Shown in pieces: positions 29,237 through 40,363 of a stretch of 64,000 bases of DNA. The position numbers and the translations under genes were made by a program. Source of the DNA: Mycobacterium sp. ST-F2 (GTDB lineage: Bacteria > Actinomycetota > Actinomycetes > Mycobacteriales > Mycobacteriaceae); the NCBI RefSeq assembly GCF_001905655.1, contig NZ_JMHT01000021.1, positions 1 to 64,000 of the forward strand, in the 5' to 3' direction. Positions within the stretch are counted from its first letter, which is position 1; the number at the start of each line of letters is the position of its first letter. Below the pieces are notes generated by a model. The model saw only the letters and a program-made list of their open reading frames with translations, searched no databases and was not told where the DNA came from.

Positions 29237-30130
29237 CTAGCCGGACTTACTGACCCTCTGCACGGCGTGTCCACCGAACTGATTACGAAGTGCCGCAACG
29301 GCTTTCATGGTCGGCGAGTCCTCCTGCCGGGACAGGAACCGCGCGAACAACGACGCCGCGATACCGGGCACCGGGACCCGCAGCCGAATGGCCTCCTCGA
29401 CTGTCCACCGGCCTTCACCGGAATCCTCGGTGTAGCCGCTGATGTCGGCCAGCTCGGGATCTTCCTTGAGCGCCTTGGCCAGTAGCTGCTGCAACCACGA
29501 CCGCACGACGGTGCCGTTGGTCCAGGCCTGATAGACCGCCTGCGGACTCTTGATCAGCGGCTCGGCGGCCAGCATCTCGTACCCCTCGCCGTAGGCCGTC
29601 ATCAACGCGTACTCGACGCCGTTGTGCACCATCTTGGCGAAGTGTCCGGCACCGACGGGGCCGGCGTGGACGAAGCCGTCGGCGAGATCTCCCTCGGGCC
29701 GCAGCGTCTCGAAGATCGGCATGACGCGCGCGACGTCGTCGTCGCTGCCACCGACCATCAGGCCATAACCTTCGGTCAGGCCCCACACACCACCGGACAC
29801 GCCGGCGTCGATGAAGCCGATTCCCTTGTCCGCCAACAGTTTTGCGTGCACACCATCTTCGGTGTACCGGGAATTGCCGCCGTCGATCACCAGATCGCCG
29901 GCGCTGAGCACCCCGGCGAGATCCTCGATGGTCTCGCGGGTGATCTCACCCGAGGGCACCATGACCCACACCACGCGCGGCGCCTCGAGCCGCTCGGCCA
30001 GGCTGGCGAGTGACGGGACGTCGCTCACCTCGGGCCGTGGGTCGTACCCGACGACGTCGTGGCCGCCACCGCGCAGACGCTCGCGCATGTTGAAGCCCAT
30101 TTTTCCGAGGCCGATCAACCCCAGTTGCAT
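29237..30130 (-). CDS. gnd: 6-phosphogluconate dehydrogenase (decarboxylating)
   Basis: Oxidises and decarboxylates 6-phosphogluconate to ribulose 5-phosphate. The 297-residue short form (as in YqeC/GntZ-type enzymes) has the dinucleotide motif [20 protein letters not shown], the catalytic region [19 protein letters not shown], and [12 protein letters not shown] with catalytic Lys and Asn. The Arg-rich text after the first beta strand differs from strict NADP enzymes, and cofactor preference is not certain. It lies between dnaN and recF, a position shared by M. smegmatis but not Mtb. Confidence 0.93.
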   Translation of the reverse strand: MQLGLIGLGKMGFNMRERLRGGGHDVVGYDPRPEVSDVPSLASLAERLEAPRVVWVMVPSGEITRETIEDLAGVLSAGDLVIDGGNSRYTEDGVHAKLLADKGIGFIDAGVSGGVWGLTEGYGLMVGGSDDDVARVMPIFETLRPEGDLADGFVHAGPVGAGHFAKMVHNGVEYALMTAYGEGYEMLAAEPLIKSPQAVYQAWTNGTVVRSWLQQLLAKALKEDPELADISGYTEDSGEGRWTVEEAIRLRVPVPGIAASLFARFLSRQEDSPTMKAVAALRNQFGGHAVQRVSKSG

Positions 30131-30158
30131 CAGTGCTTCCTCCGCTGTTCGGTTCCGG

Positions 30159-31349
30159 TCAGCCCGGCAGGCGCACCGGCATCAGCAAGTACACGTAGTC
30201 GGTGTCCCCGGCGGGGAACGGTCCGGATCCCGAGTACTGATTCTCCCCGGCCGGCCGCAACACCGCAGGCTTGCTGGGGGTGGTGAAGCCGAACGTGACG
30301 CGGTCGGCATGCAGCGAACCCAGACCGTCGGTCAGGTAGGTGGGGTTGAACGCGATGGTCAACGGCTCGCCGTAGAACTCGACGGGCAGGTCTTCCTCGG
30401 CGCGGCCCACGTCGTCGGCACCGGCCGACAGCCGCAGGATGTCGTCGGCGAACTCCATCCGGACCTGGGCACCACGATCGGCGACCAGGGCGACACGCTT
30501 GATGGCCTCGGCGAGTTCGGCGACACCGATGGTGGCCACCGCGGTGTGCTCGGCCGGCAGCAGCTGGCGGAATTTCGGGAATTCCGCGTCGAGCAGGCGC
30601 GTGGTGGTGCGCTTGCCGTTGCTGCGGATACCCAGCATGCCGTCCTTGCCGACGGCCTGGCCGGCACCCAGCGACAGGTGCACCTCGGTGCCGTCGGCGC
30701 CGGACTTGGCCGACTCGGCCAGGGTCTTGGCCGGAACCAGCACGGCGGCTTCGAGATCCGGCACCGCGGAATTCCACGTCAATTCGCGCACCGCGAGACG
30801 GAAGCGGTCGGTGGCCGCCAGGACCACCTTCTCGCCCGAGATCTCGACGCGGACACCGGTCAGCATCGGCAGGGTGTCGTCGCGGCCGGCGGCGACGGCC
30901 ACCTGACCGATGGCCTCGGCGAAAACGTTGGCAGGCACGATGCCGGTCTCATCCGGCAGCGCGGGCAGTGCCGGGTAGTCCTCGACGGCCATGGTCGGCA
31001 GGGAGAAGCGGGCGCTCCCGCAACTCAGCGCCACGCGGGTGCCTTCGACGCTCAGCTCGACGGGCTTGGCCGGCAGTGCGCGGGTGATGTCCGAGAGCAG
31101 CTTGCCCGACACCAAAACGCTTCCGGGAGAAGCGATTTCAGCTGCAACCCGAACCTCGGCGGACACCTCGTAGTCGTATCCGGAGATGGTCAGGCCGTCG
31201 TCGGAGCCGGTCAGCAGCACACCGGCCAGGACCGGGTTCAGCGGCCGGGACGGCAGGATCCGGGCGACCCAGGCCACGGCGTCGGCGAAGTCTTCCCGAA
31301 CGAGACGGAACTTCAAATCGGTCAGACCGGCTGTCGTCGCCACGTCCAT
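30159..31349 (-). CDS. dnaN: DNA polymerase III sliding clamp (beta subunit)
   Basis: The ring-shaped processivity factor of DNA polymerase III, 396 residues (Mtb 402). Three clamp domains are recognised, with [17 protein letters not shown] at the start and a C-terminal [15 protein letters not shown] that includes the clamp-specific LMPVRL end. ATG 31349 is preceded by AAGGGA; a longer frame to 31448 is open but lacks such a site. Confidence 0.97.
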   Translation of the reverse strand: MDVATTAGLTDLKFRLVREDFADAVAWVARILPSRPLNPVLAGVLLTGSDDGLTISGYDYEVSAEVRVAAEIASPGSVLVSGKLLSDITRALPAKPVELSVEGTRVALSCGSARFSLPTMAVEDYPALPALPDETGIVPANVFAEAIGQVAVAAGRDDTLPMLTGVRVEISGEKVVLAATDRFRLAVRELTWNSAVPDLEAAVLVPAKTLAESAKSGADGTEVHLSLGAGQAVGKDGMLGIRSNGKRTTTRLLDAEFPKFRQLLPAEHTAVATIGVAELAEAIKRVALVADRGAQVRMEFADDILRLSAGADDVGRAEEDLPVEFYGEPLTIAFNPTYLTDGLGSLHADRVTFGFTTPSKPAVLRPAGENQYSGSGPFPAGDTDYVYLLMPVRLPG

Positions 31350-31449
31350 AGCGTCCCTTCGCTGTAACCCCACCACGCTTGCCTGCCGGATCCCGCCGTG
31401 AGGCGCGAACAACGCACCTCGGCGTTGGTTCCGGCTATCGAAGAACACC

Positions 31450-31924
31450 GTAGAGCGTTCTGCGTGAAGTTGAAAGCTAAACGATCAGGCCGGACAGCGC
31501 GTGACGACCCCCGGAAACCCGCCGGATCCGGTTGTCCACCGGGAGTTTCCCCAACGGCCTGCTTTTAGAAGAAGATCTAGAGGGATCTAAAGGTATTAGT
31601 AATAGGGGTTGTGCACGCTGTGGATGGATCCACGGAGTTGCTGGTCGGGGGCTCGCCGGCGGGATCTCGGGCTGTGAGCAGTCTGTGCAGGCGGCGTTAA
31701 TCCAATCCGTGTATTTGTGGAGCGATCCGGTCGTGTGGATTGTTCTGAGCAAAATCCCAGGGTTTGTCCCATGTAGTACACAGCGCTGTGCACAGCCGAA
31801 TCGTGTGACAAACGGTGCTTGTGATGCCAAAGATTTTTTTGGCAGACAGGTGCGCCGGCGCGAAAATCGGCCCGGATCTCGTCGGATTCGAGCCGAGGTG
31901 TTGGGCACGCTTGTGCCGAAAAAC
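31450..31924. other. oriC: chromosomal replication origin oriC
   Basis: The dnaA-dnaN intergenic region (31350-31977) holds no gene. It contains degenerate DnaA boxes related to TTGTCCACA: TTGTCCACC (31532-31540), TTGTGCACG (31609-31617), minus-strand boxes at 31619-31627 and 31734-31742, TTGTCCCAT (31764-31772) and CTGTGCACA (31786-31794). An AT-rich segment with AGATCTAGAGGGATCTAAAG and TATTAGTAATAG (about 31568-31608) is a plausible unwinding element. The order AT-rich segment, boxes and dnaA agrees with mycobacterial oriC. Confidence 0.9.
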
Positions 31925-31925
31925 A

Positions 31926-31963
31926 ACACCGGCCCGCAGGCGTGAGTGCCTGGGGGCCGGTGT
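31926..31963 (-). terminator. intrinsic terminator of dnaA
   Basis: A nested hairpin with outer arms ACACCGGCC and GGCCGGTGT and an inner GCAGGC/GCCTG stem. On the minus strand a TTGTTTTTC run follows, 15 bp after the dnaA stop. It separates the dnaA transcript from oriC. Confidence 0.85.
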
Positions 31964-31977
31964 CGGAAGAACTGCAA

Positions 31978-33447
31978 TCAGTGCTTGGAACGCTGCCGGA
32001 TCCGGGTGGTGAGCTCCTTGACGTGATCGAAAACCTCACGCCGCGAAGCCATTTCCTTCTTGATCTTGCGTTCGGCGTACATCACTGTGGTGTGGTCGCG
32101 GCCGAAGGCCTGGCCGATCCGCGGCAGTGACAGGTCCGTGAGCTCCCGGCACAGGTACATGGCGATCTGCCGGGAGAGCGCCACGGCACGGGTCTTACCG
32201 GGGCCGCGGAGCTCTTCCACGGTGGTCTCGAAGTACTCGGCCGTGGCCGCCATGATCGTGGCGATACTGATCTGCGTGGTGCCGGCGTCGGCGATGAGAT
32301 CTCGCAGCACAATCTCGGCCAGCGACTTGTCGATCATCGTCTTGTTCAGCGATGCGAACGCCGTCACGCGGATCAACGCGCCCTCGAGCTCGCGGATGTT
32401 GCGGTCGATGCGGCTGGCGATGAGTTCGAGTACGTCGTCCGGCACGTCCAGGCGATCCATCTGCGCCTTCTTGCGCAGGATCGCGATGCGCGTCTCCAGC
32501 TCGGGCGGCTGAACGTCGGTGATCAGACCCCATTCGAAGCGGGTCCGCAGCCGGTCTTCCAGCGTCGCAAGCTGTTTCGGCGGCCGGTCCGACGAGATGA
32601 CGATCTGCTTGTTCGCGTTGTGCAACGTATTGAAGGTGTGGAAGAACTCCTCCTGAGTACTTTCCTTGCCTTCGATGAACTGGATGTCGTCGACCAGCAG
32701 GACGTCGATGTCGCGGAAGCTGCGTTTGAACGACGCGGTGCGGTCGTCCCGCAGCGAGTTGATGAAGTCGTTGGTGAACTGCTCGGTGGACACGTACTTC
32801 ACGCGCATACCCGGGAACAGTTTCTGCGCGTAGTTGCCCGCGGCGTGCAGCAGGTGCGTCTTGCCCAGACCGGATTCACCCCAGATGAACAGCGGGTTGT
32901 AGGCCCGGGCCGGAGCTTCGGCGATGGCCAGTGTCGCGGCGTGCGCGAACCGGTTGGACGCCCCGATGACGAAGGTGTCGAAGGTGTAGCGCCGGTTGAG
33001 GCTCAGGTCGGCCGATTCATCGGCGGGTGGCCGGTTGAAGTACCGGGGCCAGCTCTCTTCCGCGGTGGTGAGCTCTTCGGCGTCGTCGTCCACCTCATCG
33101 GCGGCGGTGACCGGTTCGGGTTCGGCTGTCTCAGCGGGCTCCGCCGGGGCCGGCCGGTCGTCGGTTTCCGGGACCGCGATGCGAACGCCCAGGTCAACAC
33201 GCTGTCCGAGATGACGGCTCAGCGCGGCGATGATCGGTTCGCGCAGGTGGCGTTCGATCTCGTTCTGGACGAACTGGGTCGGGACCGACAGCAACGCGAA
33301 GCCCTCGGTGAGCACCAGCGGCTGCACCATGCGCAACCAGGCCCGTTGCTGGGCGGTGAGCGTCGTGGTGCCGCCGAGGTCACCGTTCAGCTCGGCAACG
33401 ACGCTTTTCCAGATGTCGGTGAACGATGCACCGGGGTTAGCGGTCAA
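31978..33447 (-). CDS. dnaA: chromosomal replication initiator DnaA
   Basis: The AAA+ initiator that melts oriC. The 489-residue product has domain I ([16 protein letters not shown]), an acidic linker (about 95-145), the AAA+ domain with Walker [14 protein letters not shown], Walker [12 protein letters not shown] and sensor text, and the C-terminal DNA-binding domain IV ([14 protein letters not shown]). The start is TTG 33447, as in Mtb dnaA, with GAGGGGG 10 nt upstream. Confidence 0.98.
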   Translation of the reverse strand: MTANPGASFTDIWKSVVAELNGDLGGTTTLTAQQRAWLRMVQPLVLTEGFALLSVPTQFVQNEIERHLREPIIAALSRHLGQRVDLGVRIAVPETDDRPAPAEPAETAEPEPVTAADEVDDDAEELTTAEESWPRYFNRPPADESADLSLNRRYTFDTFVIGASNRFAHAATLAIAEAPARAYNPLFIWGESGLGKTHLLHAAGNYAQKLFPGMRVKYVSTEQFTNDFINSLRDDRTASFKRSFRDIDVLLVDDIQFIEGKESTQEEFFHTFNTLHNANKQIVISSDRPPKQLATLEDRLRTRFEWGLITDVQPPELETRIAILRKKAQMDRLDVPDDVLELIASRIDRNIRELEGALIRVTAFASLNKTMIDKSLAEIVLRDLIADAGTTQISIATIMAATAEYFETTVEELRGPGKTRAVALSRQIAMYLCRELTDLSLPRIGQAFGRDHTTVMYAERKIKKEMASRREVFDHVKELTTRIRQRSKH

Positions 33448-33502
33448 CGACGACTACCCCCTCGGAGCCGCCTGACCGGTGGCTCAATAAAACGACGACA
33501 AT

Positions 33503-33535
33503 CTGTCCACATAGTTATCCACAGACTGTGGACAA
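33503..33535. promoter_or_regulatory. cluster of three DnaA boxes upstream of dnaA
   Basis: CTGTCCACA (33503-33511), TTATCCACA (33515-33523) and a perfect box on the minus strand (33527-33535), 55-90 bp before the dnaA start. They probably allow DnaA to regulate its own promoter. The rest of 33448-34052 holds no convincing gene; it contains the divergent dnaA and rpmH promoters. Confidence 0.8.
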
Positions 33536-33858
33536 AGTAGGAGAGTGTCGTCGTACTCGTGTTTTGCATGCAGGAAGCCCGCGCGCTGAGGCTCGTCACA
33601 GGAACGTCTGTGGGCTCGTAGCGTCGGGACCTCTCTGGCTCTTTGTCTGGCGCCGTCGTGCAACGGCATTGGCAGAAGCTAACAAGTTTTCTTGTCGTCC
33701 GCCAACCGTTCGGCAACATTGGTTTGAGGTTCTTGGGCGTGTCGGCTTGCCACGTGGCGAGTGGGACAACTGTGACGAACCCACGTGTGACCGGCCCCAC
33801 GAGACGATGCGCTTCTCGCTACGAAGCGGTAACGGTTCCTGACGTGGGGGAGCGAGGT

Positions 33859-33887
33859 TTGACCCTGGGAATTCAGATCAGTACCCT
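33859..33887 (+). promoter_or_regulatory. sigma-A-type promoter for rpmH
   Basis: TTGACC (33859-33864) and TACCCT (33882-33887) with a 17-bp spacer fit a -35/-10 pair. Transcription would start near 33894 and give a leader of about 160 nt for rpmH, rnpA and yidD. Confidence 0.5.
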
Positions 33888-34052
33888 CGAACAGTCGCCC
33901 ACACGTGGCGATACGGCTGCGACCGGTATCAACCGGTACCGCGCCGGCTAGCAAGCAAGATGCGCGAGCTTACCAGCGACGACGTGCCCTCCGGCATGAC
34001 TGGTTCATGTCGGTGGCGGGTGCGGGCGTCACATAGTTGAGGAGATACAGCC

Positions 34053-34196
34053 GTGGCCAAGGGCAAGCGGACTTTCCAGCCGAACAACCGCCGTCGGGCT
34101 CGTGTGCACGGCTTCCGTCTGCGGATGCGGACCCGTGCCGGCCGCGCCATCGTGTCGGCTCGTCGCGGCAAGGGCCGTCGCTCTCTCACTGCGTGA
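34053..34196 (+). CDS. rpmH: 50S ribosomal protein L34
   Basis: A 47-residue, very basic protein: [20 protein letters not shown] at the start and a [14 protein letters not shown] core, the L34 signature. GTG 34053 has GAGGAG upstream. It is divergent from dnaA and heads the conserved rpmH-rnpA-yidD-yidC-jag-rsmG-parA-parB run. Confidence 0.97.
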   Translation: MAKGKRTFQPNNRRRARVHGFRLRMRTRAGRAIVSARRGKGRRSLTA

Positions 34197-34217
34197 TCTG
34201 ACGCAGGATCAAGCACC

Positions 34218-34595
34218 GTGCTTCCGGCTCGTAACCGGATGACGCGCTCGACAGACTTTCGAGTCACCGTGAACCGCGGTGTCCGTGCGGCACAGCGGGA
34301 TCTCGTGGTGCATTCACTGGCACCCGGGGCTTCCGGTGGCGCTGACTCGAACACCGAGGATGCACCGAAAGTCGGTCTCGTCGTAGGCAAATCGGTCGGT
34401 AACGCCGTTCAGCGGCATCGGGTGTCCCGTCAGCTCCGCCACGCCAGTCGGGACCTGCTGCCCGAGCTGCGTACCGGTGAGCTCTTGGTGATCCGGGCCC
34501 TTCCCGGCAGTCGCGACGCGGCAACGTCGACGTTGCACGACGAACTGCGAGTGGCGGTCCAGCGTGCGCACGCGAAGTCCGGACCCCGTCCATGA
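34218..34595 (+). CDS. rnpA: ribonuclease P protein component
   Basis: The protein subunit of RNase P, which matures tRNA 5' ends with the RnpB RNA. The 125-residue product has the conserved RNR-type element [23 protein letters not shown] and an N-terminal [16 protein letters not shown] start at 34218. The TGA overlaps the yidD ATG. Confidence 0.95.
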   Translation: MLPARNRMTRSTDFRVTVNRGVRAAQRDLVVHSLAPGASGGADSNTEDAPKVGLVVGKSVGNAVQRHRVSRQLRHASRDLLPELRTGELLVIRALPGSRDAATSTLHDELRVAVQRAHAKSGPRP

Positions 34596-34867
34596 CCGGG
34601 CGGCTGGCCCGCGGGCTGATCTTTCTCATCGAGCTCTACCGCAACATGGTGTCCCCGATGCGCCTGCCCAGCTGCCGGTTCAGCCCCACCTGTAGTCAAT
34701 ACGCCGTCGAGGCGCTGACCGAGCACGGACTGTTCCGTGGTTGTTGGTTGACGACAGTTCGGCTGGCCAAGTGTGGCCCGTGGCATCACGGGGGATGGGA
34801 CCCCATCCCCGAAAGACGGTCCGCGGCAACGGCCGCGCAGTCAAGGAGCGATTCGCTTGTCTTTTAA
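34592..34867 (+). CDS. yidD: membrane protein insertion efficiency factor YidD
   Basis: A 91-residue protein with an N-terminal amphipathic segment and the YidD pattern [34 protein letters not shown] and [12 protein letters not shown]. It assists YidC-dependent insertion at the membrane. The start overlaps rnpA by 4 nt and the end overlaps yidC by 11 nt. Confidence 0.95.
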   Translation: MTGRLARGLIFLIELYRNMVSPMRLPSCRFSPTCSQYAVEALTEHGLFRGCWLTTVRLAKCGPWHHGGWDPIPERRSAATAAQSRSDSLVF

Positions 34868-35921
34868 CTGGTTCAGTCTGGACTACATCTATTACCCGGT
34901 CTCGGGGATCATGTGGCTCTGGTACAAGCTTTTCGGCGCGATCCTCGGGGCGGAGAACTTCTTCGCCTGGGGCCTGTCGGTGATGTTCCTGGTCTTCACC
35001 CTCCGCGCCCTGCTGTACAAGCCGTTCGTCCGCCAGATCGAGACCACCCGGCAGATGCAGGAACTGCAGCCCCAGATCAAGGAACTGCAGAAGAAGTACG
35101 GCAAGGACCGCCAGCGGCTCGCACTCGAGATGCAGAAGCTGCAGAGCGAGCACGGATTCAACCCGCTCCTGGGCTGTCTGCCGATGCTGGCGCAGATTCC
35201 GGTGTTCCTGGGCCTGTTCCACGTTCTGCGGTCGTTCAACCGGACTGAGGGCGCCGGCATGGGCATCGGTGCCCAGGCGCTGTCCATCGAGCAGAACCGG
35301 TCGATCGGCAACTATTTCTTCAGCGCCACCGACGTCAGCCACTTCCTGAACACCGATCTGTTCGGTGCGCCGTTGGGCGCCACCATGATTCAGACCGGTG
35401 AGAGCCTGAAGGCGTTCGCGCACTTCGACCGCATGTCGGTCATCCTGGTCGGCATTCCGCTGATGATCATCTCGGGTATCGCGACCCACATGAACAGCCG
35501 GGCCTCGGTGGCCCGGCAGAGCCCCGAAGCCGCCGGCAACCCGCAGACGGCGCTGATGAACAAGCTGGCGCTCTACGTGTTCCCGTTGGGTGTCGTGGTG
35601 TCAGGGCCGTTCCTGCCCATCGCCATCCTCATGTACTGGGTGGCGAACAACATCTGGACCTACGGCCAGCAGCACGTGGTGTTCAACCGCATCGAGAAGC
35701 GTGAGGCCGAGGAGAAGGAACAGGCCATCGCGCGCCGTTCCGCGAACGCGCCCGCCCCCGGTGTGAAGCCGAACCGATCGAAGAAGGGCAATCCGCCGGC
35801 GGCCGCGGCCGGCCCGGGCACTGACGTCGAACAGACGGGTACCGAGCTCGGCGGCACGGAGTCCGATTCCGCAGGGTCGAAGCCGGCCCCGGGCGCCAAG
35901 CCCAACAAGAAGAAGCGTTGA
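34857..35921 (+). CDS. yidC: membrane protein insertase YidC
   Basis: Inserts and folds inner-membrane proteins, alone or with SecYEG. The 354-residue product has five hydrophobic helices, the cytosolic coiled-coil loop ([20 protein letters not shown]) and the conserved [20 protein letters not shown] helix. Its C-terminal 70 residues are Lys/Pro-rich (ribosome-binding tail). TTG 34857 is proposed because AAGGAG lies 8 nt upstream and the product then aligns with Mtb Rv3921c; an upstream ATG in frame would overlap most of yidD. Confidence 0.94.
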   Translation: MSFNWFSLDYIYYPVSGIMWLWYKLFGAILGAENFFAWGLSVMFLVFTLRALLYKPFVRQIETTRQMQELQPQIKELQKKYGKDRQRLALEMQKLQSEHGFNPLLGCLPMLAQIPVFLGLFHVLRSFNRTEGAGMGIGAQALSIEQNRSIGNYFFSATDVSHFLNTDLFGAPLGATMIQTGESLKAFAHFDRMSVILVGIPLMIISGIATHMNSRASVARQSPEAAGNPQTALMNKLALYVFPLGVVVSGPFLPIAILMYWVANNIWTYGQQHVVFNRIEKREAEEKEQAIARRSANAPAPGVKPNRSKKGNPPAAAAGPGTDVEQTGTELGGTESDSAGSKPAPGAKPNKKKR

Positions 35922-35979
35922 CCGGTCAGAGGGTAAAGACCCTGAGCGACGGCCGGTGCAAGAGGGAGAAGGCAGGGAT

Positions 35980-36534
35980 ATGACAGACACAGAAACGCAG
36001 GCGGACGCCACGGAAACGCCCGAGGCCCCGACGTCGGCTGCGGCCGCTCCTGCAAGCAAGAGTGACGATCTGGAAGAGCGCCTGGTTGCCGAAGGCGAGA
36101 TCGCCGGTGACTACCTCGAGGAGCTCCTCGATCTGCTGGACTTCGATGGTGACATCGATCTGGACGTCGAAGGCGACCGCGCGGTCGTCAGCATCGACGG
36201 CGGCAACGATCTGACCAAGCTGGTGGGCCGCAAGGGTGAGGTGCTGGACGCGCTCCAGGAACTGACCCGCCTGGCCGTGCACCAGAAGACCGGCGAGCGT
36301 AGCCGGCTGATGCTGGACATCGCGCGCTGGCGGCGTCAGCGTCGCGATGAGCTTGCGGCCCTGGGCCAGAAGGTGGCCGAGCGGGTGCTCGCATCGGGTG
36401 AGCGCGAAGAGCTGTCGCCGATGACGCCGTTCGAGCGCAAGATCGTGCACGACGCCGTGGCGGCGGTGGACGGCGTCCACAGCGAGAGCGAGGGCGTCGA
36501 GCCGTCTCGCCGGGTGGTCGTCCTGCCTGATTGA
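35980..36534 (+). CDS. jag: Jag/KhpB-type RNA-binding protein (Rv3920c)
   Basis: A 184-residue cytosolic RNA-binding protein. An acidic N-terminal tail is followed by a KH domain (GDYLEELLDLLDFDGDIDLD, GNDLTKLVGRKGEVLDALQE) and a C-terminal R3H domain (MTPFERKIVHDAVAAVDGV with R..H spacing). Relatives (KhpB/EloR) control cell elongation and are regulated by Ser/Thr kinases in other Gram-positives. ATG 35980 follows an AGGGAGAAGG site. Confidence 0.9.
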   Translation: MTDTETQADATETPEAPTSAAAAPASKSDDLEERLVAEGEIAGDYLEELLDLLDFDGDIDLDVEGDRAVVSIDGGNDLTKLVGRKGEVLDALQELTRLAVHQKTGERSRLMLDIARWRRQRRDELAALGQKVAERVLASGEREELSPMTPFERKIVHDAVAAVDGVHSESEGVEPSRRVVVLPD

Positions 36535-36543
36535 GCACCTTAA

Positions 36544-37284
<741 letters not shown>

Positions 37285-37307
37285 CGTCGTCGACGGGGGA
37301 GGGCAAC

Positions 37308-38276
37308 ATGTCCCGGGCTTCGGAAGCGGCCGGCCCGGCCGCCACATCAGGAAAGGCAGCAAGCGATGCCGATGTTTCACGTGAAACGTGGACTACAAGC
37401 GTGACGATGGATACGCCGATCGGGGCGGAAGCCGAACGCGCTGTCCAGATCATTCACGGAGCCAAGGGCCAGCAGCTGCCGCGCCCGCAGCATCAGCGGG
37501 TGTTCACCATCGCGAACCAGAAGGGTGGCGTCGGTAAGACCACCACCGCGGTCAACATGGCGGCGGCGCTCGCGCTGCAGGGACTCAACGTTCTGGTCAT
37601 CGACCTGGATCCCCAGGGCAACGCCAGCACCGCGTTGGGTATCGAACACCGACCGGGCACCGCGTCGTCGTACGAGGTGTTGATCGGGGAGATCACGCTC
37701 GAGAGCGCGTTGCAGCGCAGCCCGCACAACGAGCGCCTGTACTGCGTCCCGGCGACCATCGACCTGGCCGGCGCCGAGATCGAGTTGGTCAGCATGGTGG
37801 CACGTGAAACCCGGCTGCGGAACGCGCTCGCCACACTGAAGGACCACAACTTCGACTACGTCTTCATCGACTGCCCGCCGTCGCTGGGTCTGCTGACCAT
37901 CAACGCGCTCGTGGCGGCACCGGAAGTCCTCATCCCGATCCAGTGCGAGTACTACGCCCTGGAGGGCGTGGGTCAGCTGCTGCGCAACATCGAGATGGTC
38001 AAGGCCCACCTCAATCCCCAACTGGACGTGACCACCGTCGTCCTCACCATGTACGACGGACGCACCAAACTCGCCGATCAGGTGGCGATGGACGTTCGAG
38101 ACCACTTTGGCGATAAGGTTTTGCGGACCGTCATCCCACGCAGCGTCAAGGTTTCCGAGGCGCCGGGATACGGCATGACGATCCTGGATTACGACCCGGG
38201 ATCACGTGGAGCAATGAGCTATTTGGACGCCAGCCGTGAACTCGCCCAGCGCGGCGAGCCGGGAGTGAGGAAGTAA
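37308..38276 (+). CDS. parA: chromosome partitioning ATPase ParA
   Basis: A Walker-type ATPase that moves ParB-parS complexes to the poles with Wag31. The deviant Walker A is [12 protein letters not shown], followed by [16 protein letters not shown] and [12 protein letters not shown]. The product is 322 residues from ATG 37308, which has GGGGGAGGG just upstream. ATG 37281, overlapping the rsmG stop, would add nine residues and cannot be excluded. The variable N-terminal tail is Ala-rich and contains VSRETW, encoded by a parS site. Confidence 0.93.
   Translation: MSRASEAAGPAATSGKAASDADVSRETWTTSVTMDTPIGAEAERAVQIIHGAKGQQLPRPQHQRVFTIANQKGGVGKTTTAVNMAAALALQGLNVLVIDLDPQGNASTALGIEHRPGTASSYEVLIGEITLESALQRSPHNERLYCVPATIDLAGAEIELVSMVARETRLRNALATLKDHNFDYVFIDCPPSLGLLTINALVAAPEVLIPIQCEYYALEGVGQLLRNIEMVKAHLNPQLDVTTVVLTMYDGRTKLADQVAMDVRDHFGDKVLRTVIPRSVKVSEAPGYGMTILDYDPGSRGAMSYLDASRELAQRGEPGVRK
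37373..37388. promoter_or_regulatory. parS site inside parA
   Basis: TGTTTCACGTGAAACG matches the consensus at 15 of 16 positions and lies in the 5' coding part of parA. Confidence 0.9.
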
Positions 38277-38278
38277 CG

Positions 38279-39304
38279 ATGTCGCAGCCCAAGAAGCGCA
38301 GCGGACTCGGTCGGGGGCTGGCGGCGCTCATCCCGACCGGTGCTCCCGAGGATGGGCAGCAGGACACTTCGCTGCGGATGGGGTCCGCGGCCGCCGACGT
38401 GTTGATCGGTGGCGGTCCGATCGCGCCGATCAACGGGGCGGCGGCCGCAGAGTCGGCCGCGGCGGCCAGGGCAGAAGCCGAGGCCATTGGGGCGGTGTAC
38501 CGCGAGATCGAACCGTCGGCCATCCAGCCGAACCCGCGCCAGCCGCGCAGCGTCTTCGACGCGGACGCGCTCGCCGAACTGGTGCACTCGATCCGCGAGT
38601 TCGGGCTCATGCAGCCCATCGTCGTCCGTGAGCTGAGCCAGCCCTCCGGTCCGCACCGCTACCAGCTGATCATGGGCGAGCGCCGGTGGCGTGCCTCGCA
38701 AGAAGCGGGCCTGGCCGCCATCCCGGCGATCGTCCGCGAGACCGCCGACGACAACATGCTGCGCGACGCCCTGCTCGAGAACATCCACCGCGTCCAGCTC
38801 AATCCACTGGAAGAGGCATCGGCGTACCAGCAGCTGCTGGAAGAGTTCGACGTCACCCACGAGGAACTGGCGACGCGCATCGGCCGGTCGCGCCCCGTGA
38901 TCACCAACATGATCCGGCTGCTGAAGCTGCCCATCGCGGTGCAGCGTCGGGTGGCGGCCGGCGTGCTGTCGGCGGGCCACGCCCGTGCGCTGCTCGCTCT
39001 CGAAGGGGGAGCGGAGAAGCAGGAAGAGCTCGCGGCCCGGATCGTCGCTGAGGGACTGTCGGTGCGTGCCACGGAAGAGGCGGTCACCCTGGCCAACCGC
39101 GACGGTGACAAGCCGGCGCCGGCCCCGAAGCGCAAGCCGATCCAGATGCCCGGGCTGCAGGATGTGGCCGAGCAGCTGTCGACGGCGTTCGACACCAAGG
39201 TGACCGTGAGCCTGGGTAAGCGCAAAGGCAAGATCGTCGTCGAGTTCGGCTCGGTCGACGACCTTCAGCGCATCGTCGAACTGATGAAGACAGAGCAGGG
39301 CTAA
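38279..39304 (+). CDS. parB: chromosome partitioning protein ParB
   Basis: The CTP-dependent clamp that loads at parS and spreads. The 341-residue product has the N-terminal CTPase domain with [15 protein letters not shown] and a [16 protein letters not shown] box, the central HTH ([26 protein letters not shown]), a linker, and the C-terminal dimerisation region. ATG 38279 is 2 nt after the parA stop. Confidence 0.96.
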   Translation: MSQPKKRSGLGRGLAALIPTGAPEDGQQDTSLRMGSAAADVLIGGGPIAPINGAAAAESAAAARAEAEAIGAVYREIEPSAIQPNPRQPRSVFDADALAELVHSIREFGLMQPIVVRELSQPSGPHRYQLIMGERRWRASQEAGLAAIPAIVRETADDNMLRDALLENIHRVQLNPLEEASAYQQLLEEFDVTHEELATRIGRSRPVITNMIRLLKLPIAVQRRVAAGVLSAGHARALLALEGGAEKQEELAARIVAEGLSVRATEEAVTLANRDGDKPAPAPKRKPIQMPGLQDVAEQLSTAFDTKVTVSLGKRKGKIVVEFGSVDDLQRIVELMKTEQG

Positions 39305-39354
39305 CTGGCCATTTTTGGGTCTGCGAGGGCGTGACCCAGCCCTAGGGCCAGTTA
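39302..39354. terminator. hairpin after parB
   Basis: TAACTGGCC (39302-39310, containing the parB stop) pairs with GGCCAGTTA (39346-39354), with an inner GGGTC/GACCC stem. It probably ends the parAB transcript. The remaining gap to 39536 holds a parS site. Confidence 0.55.
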
Positions 39355-39408
39355 CGTCACTGTGACGGTGACATTTTCGGGGTGCGTTGGGCGGGGAGGG
39401 AACCGCGA

Positions 39409-39424
39409 TGTTTCACGTGGAACA
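39409..39424. promoter_or_regulatory. parS site downstream of parB
   Basis: TGTTTCACGTGGAACA matches the consensus at 15 of 16 positions, in the parB to Rv3916c-like intergenic region. Confidence 0.88.
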
Positions 39425-39535
39425 GTTCATCGTTCGGCCGCCGTCGATCCCGACTGAACAAATCGGGTCGGCGGCGCCGGCTTCTCTTATCCTGGAAAGG
39501 CAGCCTGATCCGATCGGGCGGACGACGGGAGTCTG

Positions 39536-40288
39536 GTGACATCACGAATCACGCCGCTGCGTCTCGAATCGTTCGAGCGGCTGCCGAAGCATGCGCGGCG
39601 TTGCGTGTTCTGGGAAGTCGATCCGTCGGCGCTCGGTGACAGTGACCATCTCAGTGACCCAGAATTCGAGAAGGAAGCATGGCTGTCGATGGTCATGCTC
39701 GAGTGGGGATCGTGCGGACAGCTCGCGGTCGGGTGCGATCCGGACCGTGCCGAGGACCCCAATGACGACGCGCCCTGTCTGGGCTACGCGTTCTATGCAC
39801 CGCCGCGCGCGGTGCCCCGGGCGGCGCGCTTTCCCACGGGGCCGGTCAGTCCCGACGCGGTTCTGCTGACATCCATTGGCGTCGATTCCAGCGAGGAAGG
39901 GGATGCGCTGCCGCGCCATCTCATCGCGGCCGTCGTCGCCGATCTGGTTCGTCGTGGTGTGCGTGCGTTGGAGGCGTTCGGGCGTACCGCCGAGGTCGCG
40001 CAGATCGCGGGCCCGCAGGGCTGTCCGGCAGAATTGGCGGCGACGGTCGAGGCGTTCGGGGAGTGCGCCGTCGAGCAGTGCGTCATCGAAGCCGACTTCC
40101 TTCAGGACAACGGCTTCGAGATCGTCGCCCCGCATCCGTACTTCCCGCGGCTGCGGTTGGAACTGGAGCAGGGACTCGGCTGGAAGGCAGATGTCGAGGC
40201 GGCACTCGAGCGACTGCTCGACAGCGCGCAGCTGCAGCAGCCCGTCGGCGCGGTCTCCAGCGCGGTGCTGTGGACGCCGCAGCGCTGA
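39536..40288 (+). CDS. GNAT-like conserved protein (Rv3916c homologue)
   Basis: A 250-residue protein corresponding by place and pattern to Mtb Rv3916c, annotated as a possible acetyltransferase. The core (about 80-190) has strand/helix text of a GNAT fold: CLGYAFYAPP, VLLTSIGVDS, HLIAAVVADLVRRGVRALEAFG. The canonical Q/RxxGxG/A loop is not clear, so acetyl-CoA binding is uncertain. GTG 39536 start. Confidence 0.7.
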   Translation: MTSRITPLRLESFERLPKHARRCVFWEVDPSALGDSDHLSDPEFEKEAWLSMVMLEWGSCGQLAVGCDPDRAEDPNDDAPCLGYAFYAPPRAVPRAARFPTGPVSPDAVLLTSIGVDSSEEGDALPRHLIAAVVADLVRRGVRALEAFGRTAEVAQIAGPQGCPAELAATVEAFGECAVEQCVIEADFLQDNGFEIVAPHPYFPRLRLELEQGLGWKADVEAALERLLDSAQLQQPVGAVSSAVLWTPQR

Positions 40289-40322
40289 GTCGGTAGGTAT
40301 GGGCCGACCGCGTTGGTCGGTT

Positions 40323-40338
40323 GGTTCCACGTGAAACA
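40323..40338. promoter_or_regulatory. parS-like site
   Basis: GGTTCCACGTGAAACA matches the consensus at 14 of 16 positions. It lies between the Rv3916c-like gene and the hydrolase gene. Confidence 0.7.
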
Positions 40339-40363
40339 GCGGCTTTCCCGTACTCTCGCGGCC

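Noticed and set aside
33528..33842. A 104-codon frame between dnaA and rpmH
   Set aside because: It overlaps DnaA boxes, has no ribosome binding site, and no homologue is known to me at this place.
37800..37815. CACGTGAAAC inside parA as another parS
   Set aside because: Only one half of the palindrome is kept; the left half does not match.
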